This document shows, piece after piece, positions 1-10,769 of a stretch of 43,240 nt of DNA. The position numbers and the translations under genes are program-made. Source of the DNA: Phoronis australis. Its lineage: Eukaryota; Phoronida; Phoronidae. Below the pieces are notes generated by a model, which searched no databases, had not been told where the DNA came from, and worked only from the letters and a program-made list of their open reading frames with translations. Positions within the stretch are counted from its first letter, which is position 1. The number at the start of each line of letters is the position of its first letter. Location of the stretch: contig NMRA01000699.1 of NCBI GenBank assembly GCA_002633005.1, positions 90,797 through 134,036 of the forward strand, given 5' to 3'.

Positions 1-76
1 CTTTTACTAGGGAAAACTTGCAACCTAACGTGCAAGTACACACATACAGTATTAGATGCGATCCGCCACGTGCACA

Positions 77-84
77 GTCTGAGT
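77..84. repeat. Target-site duplication, left copy
   Basis: GTCTGAGT directly precedes the left terminal inverted repeat and is repeated exactly at 1172-1179 after the right one. It marks the insertion site of the 85-1171 element. Confidence 0.85.
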
Positions 85-1171
85 CACAGGCGCTTGGGTT
101 TATCGCAAATGACGTCACTCAATAATATAAGAAAACATAAAGGTTCCCAACTTCAACCGTCCAAAATCCAAATAAAATCTGCGTGCACCTCCCTCAGTCT
201 GATGTTGCATAAACCTTCGAAGCCTTATCTTTCCTAGATCCCAATAACTGTCTTCGTGAGTGGTAAATTGGCGATGGAATTTCCAAAACAATCTCAAAAC
301 TCTGAATTCAAGGACATGAAATAGTAAACATGGCGATTTCAGTTGTGCTTCAACTTGTACGCCTGTCGTAGGTGAAACTTCGAGTTTGAGCAAGCAACCT
401 ATATTTCAAATTCAATAATTCTAATCCAAAACTCAACTAATTGAGAATGTTAAAGTTAGTATTTTAATGATTATTTGTAACTTTATTCCACTGACGGCTC
501 ATTTTAGCCCTTAACTTATAATTTTATTACATAAACTGGCGTATCTTGTTTCTCATCTTGACATCACGCACTTTTTTGATTGAAGCACAACACACACTCT
601 GCCAGGAAAGGCAGTCCGTGCAAGTATTACAATGCGCGTGGCCGACGAGTTAACTCAGTGGTTTTGGCCAAAAGTAAAATCTTCATAAGAAATCACAGTA
701 CACAAAAAAACTTCGCATATCAATAGAGTATCAGGATAATTTATATCTGACACAAATATGTTAGTAATTACATTTATTTGGCAATAAAGTGCTCTCTGCT
801 TCTCATGATCAAGTAGTCGAGGGATTGACGATGAAAGCAGCGCGAAATTAGACTTTCGGATTTAGCTCGGGAGCGTCCGTCAAAAACCCGGATGTGCCAA
901 GACCGTCTGCCATGACATCACGGAATCAATTCCTTGAATTTGTGATTTTGGCATTCGTTTGGCATTTTTGTCGCCAAATCACCACTCGAAGGCAATTTGA
1001 AGAGATCGAATGAAAGAAAGTATTGAAAGAGTTGTCCGATGCTAGTTTCGTGGAGCTCCATGCACATTTGAGTAGAAAATTCTGGGCAAACAGATTTCGA
1101 GTGTCCAACCTTTATGTTTTCTTATATATATTATTGAGTGACGTCATTTGCGATAAACCCAAGCGCCTGTG
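85..1171. mobile_element. Non-autonomous DNA transposon with long TIRs and 8-bp TSD
   Basis: The first ~63 bases (85-147) recur in reverse complement at 1107-1171. Both ends begin CACAGGCGCTTGGGTTTATC, and the right arm differs mainly by a few extra AT bases. The octamer GTCTGAGT lies immediately outside both ends (77-84 and 1172-1179), a perfect 8-bp target duplication. Eight-base duplications are typical of hAT and P superfamilies; the terminal CA suits either. No long transposase frame is present in the 1,087 bp, so the copy would have depended on enzymes supplied elsewhere. The superfamily is inferred from the duplication length only. The perfect duplication suggests a fairly recent insertion. 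Confidence 0.85.
145..420 (+). repeat. Dispersed repeat, copy 1 (inside the 85-1171 transposon)
   Basis: This stretch starts at TCCCAACTTCA and runs through GAGTTTGAGCAAGCAACC. It has a clear, gapped, roughly 80% similar copy in the same orientation at 42595-42880. On the minus strand it holds a 92-codon frame, but the other copy is frameshifted there, so the similarity looks like nucleotide-level repeat rather than selected protein. The second copy lacks the terminal inverted repeats, so this block is an internal module shared with a longer family. Confidence 0.75.
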
Positions 1172-1213
1172 GTCTGAGTGAAGTATTTAAAACATCTGCC
1201 GAAAGACACTTAG

Positions 1214-1347
1214 GAATTCGAAGCTTATGGGATAAATAAAAAACGTACCTCGATTTGCGTAGGTGAAGTAATATCGGTCTCGGTCGATACGCCTCGTGGG
1301 ATATTACTTGATGTACGCCACTTTCGGTACGTTTTGTGTATGAATTC
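1214..1347. repeat. Imperfect palindrome / hairpin repeat
   Basis: Two arms of about 60 bases face each other. Both begin GAATTC, then share AAAACGTACC, a GCGTA block and AAGTAATATC in reverse complement, around a centre near 1278-1300. The duplex could fold into a long hairpin. It may be a small fold-back MITE or an inverted duplication. No target duplication could be assigned. Confidence 0.6.
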
Positions 1348-2425
1348 GATTGGTCACGTCACGATAGATGTGCATGATAACTGATTCCATAGTACTACAT
1401 GTATATCTGTGTGCTTTCCAAATGATCTCGTACACGGTAGTGCTAATATTACATGTACATTAGTAAAAACAACAATGGTTTTAAATCGTGTTATGTTTCA
1501 TGGGAACCGTCCCACAACATCAGGAGCCCACTAACGAGCTCAGGACTGTACACAAAGAAAATCACAATAGAGTTTACACAGACGCAAGAAAGATACAGTA
1601 ACCTGTTAGACCTGTATGTATACAGTAAAACATACGAAAGCAACAAAGAATAAAAAAGAAGTGGCAAAGGTTCGAGTTTTATGTGTGCGGTTAATGATAA
1701 TCGTCTTCGAGTAATGGGAAGTTTTATCACGCAGTTTAAGATGGTTACCATTAGAGACGCTGTCAACAATGCCAAGGCAGTGTTCAACGGCGGCTAAACT
1801 GCAAGCATCATTGTCGTGGATATTACGATATATTTGGAAATTCTTGTTCTTTTCATTCTATAAGTCTCACATGTTACTGGCTTTTCCTGCTTGCAGTGTG
1901 ATGTAACTTTGTCCTGATTTTCTGTGTACACTGATTATTTGAGAATAAACATATGGGACTTCCCATGAAAAACATCCTGATTAAAACGGTCGTTGATTCT
2001 ATTACAGGAATGTGTGTGCTTGGCGCAACACAAAATAGAGCAAATTTACTAGACAAAGAGACGTTGAAATCCGATTTCAAAGCATTGCTATAATGTTCAC
2101 ACGTGTGGCCATGAAGCAAATCTTACTACTTAGCAACAGAAATGCCTTGGTTGCTGTCACTACGCAATAAATAAACGAGACTGCTCGATCGGTCCCTCAA
2201 GAGCTGAATACCCAGGATAGAAGCTTGCGTCCTGGTAGAAAAACAAGAGGTGTGACCAAACTTTTGGATTTTCTTGAAGCGTGTCAACGGTCAATGGCTG
2301 GTGGTTAGCCGTAGGTAACAGATGGTTTATACACATGCTTAATCTGTGTCACTTTGGAAGTCAATTTTGTTTGGATGTTTTTCATATCAGAGCTTTTCTC
2401 ATGCGCAATTTTGAGAGCGGTGAGA
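1348..2425. other. No supported gene
   Basis: Short open frames occur on both strands (for example 1453-1653 plus and 1491-1787 minus), but they overlap each other, match no family I recognise and have no splice or promoter context. Nothing else is seen. Confidence 0.5.
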
Positions 2426-2514
2426 TATAAATACCCGACAACTACAGTGTACTTGTTAAAACTGATCAAAAACCATCAAGAAGAACCACCCACTGAACCA
2501 ACAGAGAGAACCAG
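2426..2514 (+). promoter_or_regulatory. TATA-box promoter motif with short leader ending at a splice-donor-like site
   Basis: TATAAATA lies at 2426-2433, a plausible start site about 30 bases downstream (around 2455). The A-rich leader ends at CCAG|GTGAGA (donor at 2515), a textbook donor sequence. The leader has no ATG. It could be the promoter and first exon of a host gene, or the 5' untranslated part of the LINE remnant that follows. The motif order is seen; function is inferred. Confidence 0.35.
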
Positions 2515-2579
2515 GTGAGAAGTACTTTGGGAATTGGGAAAGGGACTTCGTTGAGCTCAAGTCGATTGACTATTAAAGC

Positions 2580-3560
2580 AAATGGACGCTATAACTAAAC
2601 AATTAAAAAGTTAGACAATCTTGGCACATGACATTAAAAGTGAAAATTTTGAATTCTTTGTGAATGAGCTGATCGTAATTGTTATGGGCGACCTGAAAAA
2701 AGGAAAATTGCTACCCTCGAGCAAATAACGTCAAACTTAGAGAGAAAATGTACACGAAGGGCCGATCTCGCCTCCATCTAAGGAACCACTGTAAATATCA
2801 AGTCAATAGCATGGGGAGACATGGGTAGATTATGAAGCTAAAGAGAAAGCTTTTTCCACGAAAAGAAATAAAATTACAAAGCCCGCGTCCATCCAATAGA
2901 AAGGACACACATGCTTCCTAGACCAGATGGAGTCAAAATGCCAGTCGATACGAAACCAAAACATCTTTAACATATTTAAAGAAAACGAGATCCTAAAATT
3001 GGTCAGGGAAAAGCTGTGGCTAGCAAGGCTATACCCACGGTCAGAGGTACCGTATAAAATTTGATAATTACAGGATGCCGGTGGACAAATGTAGAAAAAG
3101 CTATATCAAGTTCTACAAGCTGGTTACTGACAGAACAACGTACTTATGCAATGAAAACCAAGAAAACGTCGTGGAGTTTTACACTAGTTGACAACGCGAA
3201 AATGGCCAAAGTCCGTCAATAAATTGTGGAACAATAATTGAAGTTCTCAGCTGGAACGTTCACGGTCTCAGAAACAATTAATTTTTCACAAAGAAAGATA
3301 TTTCAAGGTACTTCCTAGTTCGTGTGAAAATGATTTCAAACTGAATGGTTACACATGCATTGCCAAGGTCAGGAAACGAAAAAATAGCATTAAACTGCGA
3401 AAGATCAATTATCTGGAGATTTAGATGTGTATCAGTACAATTCGAAAGATATGATGCCATGGTGGGACTGGGTAAAACTACTATCGAAGTCGAAAACCTA
3501 CTTAGCTACCACACGGCTCAAAATAAGGCTAACAAACAACTTGTGTGTCGGTGAAGGTCC
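2580..3560 (+). pseudogene. Degraded LINE: end of ORF1 and start of endonuclease
   Basis: At 3237-3281 the plus strand reads IEVLSWNVHGLRNN and then a stop. The S-W-N-V-x-G-L-R block is the amino-terminal strand of the APE-type endonuclease of many non-LTR retrotransposons. The same frame upstream (about 3074-3188) is open apart from a TGA at 3189 and is lysine- and aromatic-rich, like the end of an ORF1. Downstream, other frames hold a degraded endonuclease-like segment with ELNGY-like and KVRKRK-like stretches. Multiple stops and frameshifts show the copy is dead. The clade is uncertain. It may belong to the same family as the 3' end at 40603-41230. Confidence 0.5.
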
Positions 3561-5920
3561 TTAAATTCCTAAGTACTAATTATATGCAATGCTCTATGTC
3601 GCCATCTAATGAAATATGTACATATCTTTAGCATGTACCTTATGCTATTACACATTTCCTAGGAAATACCATTTTCGAAACTTACCCTAGCGATCAATAG
3701 CCAACTGTTGCTGCACTCCAACTATCATGCTATTTTATACATTGACCTATTTTCATTTTTCAAGATACGAAGGTCACCGGTCGTAGACCTTTTGTTAAGC
3801 CGCTTTTAAACGAGAGACATGATCAGTTTTCACCACCGGACTTGCTTCACTACTGACCTTTTGATCAAAAGACCTTTCATTTCACTAGGCGAGTACTGCC
3901 GTAGGTCTACAACGTTTAATGTATTGTACTGTGCATCAGTCTGTAAGAGGGGTGCCCCTGAAAAACAGCCAGAAACTGTTTACAGTTGAGCATGATGCGT
4001 CCTCTATTAGTGGCTTATTCCCGATTTCTATACCTCCTGTAGTTTTGTTGAGTCTCTTGACGTGATTATATTTTGACACATTTTGGACAGAATTTAGGAA
4101 TGCGAGCCCCTCACCATCAGATTAATGAGCTGATTGCTCAGTGTTCTGTAAATAACATGCGTCACACTCGACCGTACCATAGCATGCTTAAATGTATAGA
4201 TAACATGCTGTCAGCGCCTACATTTAAGTTGACGATGACCACCAAATGAGCTAGCGGCGAACGAAGTTGTGCATATAAAATTTGAGGCACCAAGGCTTAG
4301 ACCATAATAGTGATAGAGTAGTGAACCCAATGTTTATGTACCCTTTTACAACTTACTGGTACATTTATCGTATTCTACTGTTAGATAAATCTCGCATCTT
4401 ATGCCAACCAGAAACTTAGTAACCTTTGAAAAAGGTGCATACATTCAGAATTTCCTTCAACCCCGCCCAAGCACTTGTTGCTAAGTATATTTTGTAGCAA
4501 AAAAAAAGAAGTATTCTACTCAAACTACTGTACCAAATGGCATTCTTGACGAAATAGCACTTGACACTGACTCAGCTGCACGTAAACAGTCGTCGACATA
4601 GACGCTGTTGGGCACAGATAGTTCTAAAACCACCTCGGACCCACACACACCTTATGGTATATCAATGCGTGTTGCGGCCGACAGATGGCGCGCACGTGGT
4701 AGTAAATAAAAGAACACACGAATACTTTATTAATAGAATACGTCAATTAATTTGCAGCGTTGCGATTTACAAACAGTAGATTACATCGAGTTGTGACTCT
4801 GACGACTGTTTGAATGAAACGATATATCGCTACAGGCGAAAATACTAATCTACAGTGCCACCAGTTACCCGTAGCTACCGCACACGTTTATGCATTACAA
4901 GTCGCAACCGATGAACTAACCCTCTAGAACAATCACTAGACTGGTTCAAATTGTCTGGCAGGCTTAGACCAACGACTGTGTTAAGTGTTTATACCTCGGT
5001 TCTTGTGTTCGGCTTTATAGCTTCAATAAGTTGCTCGTCCGGCTTTCCTTCAGTGACTTCGTAGTCTGTTCGTCCTTGGTGGTCTGGTCTAATGTCTTGG
5101 TCTTGAGGTCTAGTCTGGCCCCGTAGCCTCGTGGTCTGATTCTCCTTGGTAGCCAATGTCTTAAATACTGTTCTAGCTGGCATCGTATGGTGGGCCCGTC
5201 TCGTGACAGTTATGTCCACAGTCAGAGTTCGCACGTGACACTTGCATAACACTTTAAAGTTTAAAGATGCTGACTCAGCAATTTCAAATCAGCTGACTAT
5301 TAGAACAATTCTTGAATAACACCTGTGATAACCTCTGCTAAAGTCAAAGATATATTTGCAGGCACTTTTAAGTTTTGAAAATCTCAATTAAACGTGGAGG
5401 GCATAGTTTCATTTTATTACACCCTAGAACATCTCGATCCACGATCCCTCGACTCACGACCCCCTTAACCCACGACCTGTGGCAATTGCGCGTTTTATAT
5501 ATTTCATAAACTTATTACGAAGCTGAGTGAATTTCCCATAGGACATACCTACACGCGAGTCTGCTCTGGGTCAAGTCTGGTGATTCAAAATAGAAAGTGG
5601 CATGAGAAAGTCATCTGAAATAGGGCATTGTGAGCGCGCTATCGTTGTCAAGGAAATAGTTCCAAGAGCATCTACCAATAGCCCAGTTCTACCGAATTTA
5701 GGGAGAGAATATGTTAACGTGAATGTACCTAATTTCACATTTTTATTATTTGCTTTCTATATATATATACTCGATCGTTTACAATATACTCCATACAACG
5801 CCAGAAATTTGTAACATGCACTACTGCGCATGCGCTAAATCTTGCCAGCAGCCCTCCATAAGAAATACACAAGAGCAGGATATAATCAGGAATTTACAAG
5901 CGAGGGGAGATAACTGCACA
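3561..5920. other. No supported gene; one low-complexity stretch
   Basis: No recognisable coding family. A GGTCT/TCTTGG-rich imperfect low-complexity stretch lies at about 5040-5160, and the minus frame across it (4989-5252) is made by that composition. Short AT repeats occur near 5757-5770. Nothing else supported. Confidence 0.5.
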
Positions 5921-6335
5921 ATTTGCCGATAGCCTGCCGCATAGAGTGTATGTTAAGACTTGTTACTGCCAAATATCAGCGTCATTGGTGAAAATTTTTC
6001 CACGTCTCTTGAAGTTTGAAGTTTGCCCCATTCAGGCCTATGTTAACGATCGTCCAGAAGCCCATATTTGAGCGCATAGCTCATTTTGAAGTCAAGTTTG
6101 TGGCCCTGAATTCATTTTGCCATCGGATTTGCCGATAGCGGAGGTGATTACCAGGAGTATTCAGAGGTTGCTGGTCCAAATTTCATGCTGTTTTTCGAAA
6201 ATTTTTCCACGTCTCTTGTGTTCAGAAAATGGATCCACGTACAGTGTGTGAGATTAAATGTTGCCGATCGCGCCGGCTGTCTTGCAATCGGGAATTTGCA
6301 CTCTGTATAGATGAGAGATTACCTCAGAATCGGTA
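5921..6335. repeat. Diverged two-unit tandem duplication, period ~206 bp
   Basis: ATTTGCCGATAGC occurs at 5921 and again at 6127. GAAAATTTTTCCACGTCTCT occurs at 5990 and 6197. The matched offsets (206-207 bp) show a direct duplication whose intervening sequence has diverged. A weaker TTGCCGATCGC at about 6261 may begin a partial third unit. No coding potential is seen. Confidence 0.6.
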
Positions 6336-7300
6336 AGAAACTGTTATGTTCATTTTCTCATCCGGTATGAGTTTAGAAATACTTTCGAAGTTTGAAAAAA
6401 GTCGGATTTTATACAGTTTTATGCAGGTTTTTCGCCTGTGAGTATAGTTGATACTGGTTATCTTCAAAATGTTGTTTCGTTTTGTGATCCACAGAACGTT
6501 GTCCTTTCGTCTTGATTTAATACTGTTACATTGGAGTGGATTCCGGACACAAATATGTATTGGCAAACATCTGAAGATTAATAAAAAGCGCTTTGGCAGC
6601 CCGCTTAGGCTGCAAGCACACGCCGGCTGCCTGGTGTTCATTTCACTTTTGTTGTGCTTATGTGTAGGCCTAGAGCTGTGACCCCAATGACCCAGCTAGC
6701 ACTGTCATACTGTAGACTGTGGCGTTCCAGAAATTCCAAAGACTGTTATTGTAAACTTGACAAGTATTGCTCTGCAGACTATATTGACTTCACTGGGGCT
6801 CACGGTACTAGCGCCCAAGCTTCCTGACCTTTAACCTTACTATGCGTTGTTACGATTGGTTAGGGACATGGCGCAAAGCGTCACCTAGGGGATCAAGAAT
6901 GTTACAAATTTCTGGCGTTGAAAACTTTGAAATAATTTTTAGCTAGCAGTTTGCTTTTTCAAACTGTATTTACTGATGAAATTACAGGTTTGCAGTTCCT
7001 CGCACTCTCCGCAAAAGGTTGAATCTACCATTCACTCAAGAGCAGATGAGACGATTACGGGAACGACATTTGTAATGTTGGTACATGTAGCTCTTCCATT
7101 TGATTTGGTCGCGTTTTTTTTTTTTTTTTTTCGGCTTTCAAACTTGCCAAACAGTCTCTCTTAATTGCAAAAATAGGGAAAAGCCAGCTGAACTCTCGGC
7201 CCAACTCATTGGTCGTGCAACTCAGTGCTTGTTCTAGTGTTCAGATCGAGTCGAACTTGTGTAGACTAGGTCGAGGGTGTTGTGGGCCGTGGGTAGAGGG
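6336..7300. other. No supported gene; 18-base T run
   Basis: The overlapping frames on the two strands at 6324-6681 resemble no known family. A homopolymer of 18 T lies at 7114-7131 and may be an old poly(A) tail read on the other strand. Nothing else is seen. Confidence 0.4.
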
Positions 7301-7309
7301 CAGTATTAA

Positions 7310-7592
7310 CACACACTGGTCATGACGACGCCCCAAAAAGAAGTATAATCGTTCTATATACCTCGGAGTCCCTTGTTAAGCCACCATCTTGTTACCAAAT
7401 GAAACCTAAAGAGTCTCAGTCTTCCGAGGGAACTGTGACGCGATAGAACATCGGTTCGATGTCACCAGTCACTGCAAAGGGTTTCTGAAGAAATCTTAGC
7501 AAAACAGACAACAAATCACTTGTCAGGTAGGTACCTTGCAAAAGTGTGCCATTTAATAAGACGTGTTACCGAACGACACAATCAAAAACAAC
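7310..7592 (-). pseudogene. BEL/Pao reverse transcriptase, continuation beyond the LINE insertion
   Basis: Reading the minus strand down from 7592, a VVFDC motif is followed by a degraded NGTLLQG segment, then TSDLLSVLLRF, AVTGDIEPMFYRV and a LLFGASS-like stretch near 7335. This is the BEL/Pao RT order from fingers to palm; DIE-MF is the first catalytic aspartate motif. At least two stops interrupt it. Together with 9616-10060 it shows one RT domain split by an insertion. Beyond about 7310 similarity fades. Confidence 0.75.
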
Positions 7593-8199
7593 TGCGCTGT
7601 GAAATAACCACATTTAACTGGACTGAAAGACTTAACCAAAGTGACATAAATGACGTAGTCTTAATATTCACACAGTCACTCTACAACATACAGTATTAGA
7701 TAATATTACCCCATCAACAATGAAAACAATAAAAAACAAGAACAAACCGTGATTTAACAATAACATTAAGTCTGAAATAAAAAAAACAAATAAACTGTAC
7801 AGTTCGTTCAGAAGATCAGATAACCCATGCACGTTCAAGTGCTACAAAGAACAGTACAAGAGTGTGGAAGAACTAATTAAAAAGACAAAACAAGAGTATA
7901 ATATGAAAGTTATCTCCCATGTCAAAAATGTCTCCAATCCAAAAAATCTAAGGAATATTGGGAGATAGTCAACAAAATTCGAGGACAGGTCAAGCAATCA
8001 GCATACCCCACCATCCACTCAAAGGAATCCAACTCTCAGGCGTCATCAAAAAGGTGATAAAAGTAAGTTATTTCTAGACTACTTCACCGGCAAGAGACAC
8101 ATTGCACCAACAATAAACTTTCCCGAATTTCCAAACAGAACATCAGAACACATCTCTGACATACAAGCCCAAGCATCTGAAGTAAGAAAACTACTAGAA

Positions 8200-8850
8200 A
8201 ACATTGACGAAAACAAAAACGACGGTACCAATCTCATAACCAATAAAATGATCAAGATAATAGCAATAGAGCTTACACTTCCTCTGACAACATTATACAA
8301 CAAAATACTACAATCTGGAAAATTTCCTTCGAACTGGAAGCTTGGTGTTATGATACCAATACACAAAAAGGAACTCCAAAACAAACATTGCCAACTATCG
8401 CCCCATAATTCTACTTAACACCTTATCCAGAATTTTAGAAAAAGTCATTTCTCAACACATGTTTGACCACCTCTATTCACAAAACCTGGTAACATCACTG
8501 TATCCCTACTTACAGAAATTGTACACGACATCCACCTCCAGTTTGAGCAAGGGTACAACGTGAGATCCGTATTTTTAGACATTGCGTCAGTTTTTGATGT
8601 CATTTCCCATGACCTGCTTCACCATAAATTACAATCTTACGGTTTCTCATGCACTCTCCTCTTACTTTTAAGATCATATCTCGAAAATCGAACTTACAAA
8701 GTCCGAATTGATGGTGTCTTATCATCTTCGTCAACGCCAGGTTCCGTAAATGATGGAGTACCACAGGGTAGCGTACTAGGTCCCTTACTCTTTTTACTGT
8801 GCATCAATGATCTTCCAAACACAATAAACATTCTTCTATGCCGATGACAC
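8200..8850 (+). pseudogene. LINE reverse transcriptase, palm region
   Basis: The frame reads YNVRSVFLDIASVFDVISHD (near 8555-8615), RT motif A with F-L-D-I-A-x-x-F-D. It then reads GVPQGSVLGPLLF (about 8755-8795), motif B, and FYADDT at about 8833-8850, the catalytic YADD box, reached after a frameshift. Upstream, LTTLYNKIL, SGKFP-NWK and MIPIHKK (8280-8370) form the fingers. A frameshift near 8370-8470 disrupts the region between. The product would have copied element RNA at a nicked target; several breaks show the copy is inactive. Confidence 0.85.
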
Positions 8851-9357
8851 TGCAATTCTCCAAAGTAATGTGCACACTATTCCGTCTTCCATCAGCCAAG
8901 CCTTCAGGAGATCAACGATATTAACTAGTATTGACAACTGGAATTCCTTACCGTTCAAAATAAAAGAAAGCACTTCAATCGTCACTCTCAAAAATAACTT
9001 TAAAATGCACAACACTATTCAAGACTTGCCAGTCCCATGGACATCATTCCAACTTCCTCGCAACCATGAAATAACCCTATACAGATCAAGATGCGATCTA
9101 TTCCTAAACAACGAGAAATTAACACATAATTTTAATAATATTTCTTCCCTGTGTTCCTGTGGAGACACCCAGACATATCCTCATGTTTTGTGGTTGTGAG
9201 GTATGCAAGGAGCAGAAGGTACAGCTTTTCCATGCACTCGAACAATAATCCAACGTTTACAAAAAATATTCTGAAATTCCGCAATTGTACAACACTTTTA
9301 TTCTATATGGATGTCAAAAACTCAACCCAAATGAAATTAAGGTTTTATTTGAAATAG
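8851..9357 (+). pseudogene. LINE carboxy-terminal tail joined directly after YADD
   Basis: Immediately after YADDTAILQSN the sequence jumps to a segment with WNSLPFKIKES, PRNHEITLYRSR and a CSCGDTQT-type Cys cluster. In the sister copy at 25395-28755 this segment lies several hundred bases further along, after the thumb. The intervening part (LDIDLNKLYDW to the KVLNSLNW region) is absent here. A frameshift at about 9195 is followed by CEVCKEQ-type residues. The 3' untranslated tail runs to about 9606. Confidence 0.75.
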
Positions 9358-9615
9358 TATCAGAATTTCTTAATAACATTAAATCTCTTTGTGTGATTGG
9401 ATACAATTGTATACGTGTATGAAAATGAATTATTTAGATTTTTAATTGGATCATTGCAATCTTAGCATTAGTTTTTTATTGATGTATTCGTGTATTATAA
9501 TTGTATATAGACTTCTTTGTATTTTTTAACCCAGATCTAATGTCTCTTGGCGCTTTCCGGGTTATGTGTATTCATTGTATTCTGAAGATTTCGTAATAAA
9601 CATTAAAAAAACAAC

Positions 9616-10060
9616 ACCTTCTGTTCTTGTGGGTGATAAACCCCTCGGTGTGGAATGTGCCAATTCTTGCCCTCAGTTGACGCTTGGCCAAGAGGGGCTT
9701 GATCTGCATAACCTGCATCGATGATTTTCTTCATGAAGTGTACGTACTCAGCGTAGAATTTGTAGTCAGATTCCTTTTTGTCGTAGGTATCTCAACCTCT
9801 GGAATGCTTGACTTTGGTTAAATTGGGTAACACCGTGTTTGGGTCACGAAACGGTAAACCGAAATTGTAGTTATCGTCGACAAACTTCTTTGAGTCGCCG
9901 ACCTTATTGATCATCTAGTCCTCTTGTGAATGTCCTCTCTTTGTATCGATGACTTTCTCAGAAAAATCCAGGTTATTTCAACTTTTCATCAACTTCTCGA
10001 AATTATCAGTATGTTGCACGACCTTGACATCAGCAGGTTCCACTTGATAACCTGAGACAT
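9616..10060 (-). pseudogene. BEL/Pao reverse transcriptase, amino-terminal part
   Basis: The minus strand reads LPFRDPNTVLPN at about 9850, then FYAEYVHFMKKIIDAGYAD and WHIPHRGVYHP at about 9655-9625. These are the ordered motifs that lead into the RT palm of BEL/Pao elements (LPW/FRD, IIxKGYAE, YLPHHGV). A stop lies near 9795. Sequence homologous to the element ends at 9616, beside the 9-bp duplication, and resumes past the LINE at 7583. Confidence 0.75.
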
Positions 10061-10134
10061 CAGCAATTACCAATTGGCCCTGTACAAATATCATATGGTG
10101 AGTAGGCATCCGGCATGTCATTGCATATTAGGCA

Positions 10135-10533
10135 TCACCTTGCCATATGCATGTCCAGAACAGGAGTATTTTCCAAGTGATTCCACTTGGCGATATTTAC
10201 TTTGGTCGGAATGTGTCTTTTGGAAACAGGCATGCTGTCTTTAATGGAAAGAGCAGGCGGTTTAACAATTTTCTCACCATCTAAACCAGACTCCTCAAGT
10301 CCTTGAACCTTCCTCACGTTCACCTTCTGAGAAGAATTCATAGTTTCTAGTAGGATAAAATTCTTGGTACCAGCTACACGTAAATCACGAGCTACCTCGA
10401 ACGTGCAAAACCTTTCATTGCTGCCAGGGTCCAAGAAAGCAAAGCAGTCTACTGTAACGTTAAGTCGAAACCTGACCTTCACCGATATAATTACCGTGGT
10501 GCAGTCTTCAGCTCTAGAATCTCCGGCTCCCAT
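10135..10533 (-). pseudogene. BEL/Pao aspartic protease domain remnant
   Basis: An open 132-codon minus-strand frame contains FAFLDPGSNERFCT near residues 32-45. This is the D-x-G-S active-site loop of A17-type retroelement proteases, here DPGS. It continues with VRKVQGLEESGLDG (about residues 72-85) and MPVSKRHIPTK (about 101-111), the conserved segments that follow in BEL/Pao polyproteins. The frame closes at a TGA soon after IAKWNHLENTPVLDMHMAR, where intact elements continue with an ID-x-LIG segment. The upstream methionine is simply the first ATG in the open stretch. The polyprotein normally runs in from gag, but a tandem repeat now intervenes. Confidence 0.8.
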
Positions 10534-10769
10534 ATGTCAGAATCTTTGGTAGGGCCCTACTAATCATTTGATGGGAAGGTGTAGTTCAACCGATTGCAGC
10601 ACCAGCTACATGTATGCTACATTTTCTCTTGCGTTTACAAATACTGGCAGTAGGAGGCGCTAAAACATGGTAGTGCAAAGAAAGAATAAATAGTGACTTC
10701 ATGCATAGGTAAATGATATTTAAGACTTGAGCGTTAAGTTACAAGCAAATTCAACTTTTCCAAGCCACC

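Larger units (their letters stand above)
7593..9606 (+). mobile_element. 5'-truncated LINE inserted into the BEL/Pao element
   Basis: The element begins in the endonuclease-RT linker (TFNWTE-x-LNQSDIND at about 7612), so it is 5' truncated. It continues with RT motifs, reaches a Cys-containing tail and ends at AATAAACATTAAAA. AAAAACAAC flanks it at 7584-7592 and 9607-9615, as expected of target-primed reverse transcription. The same family, closely similar at the 3' end, occurs on the minus strand at 25395-28755. The clade is CR1/Jockey-like; I cannot fix it more closely. Confidence 0.85.

Noticed and set aside
4989-5252. 87-codon minus frame rich in Arg, Gln and Asp
   Set aside because: It follows the GGTCT-rich low-complexity composition and has no recognised domain.
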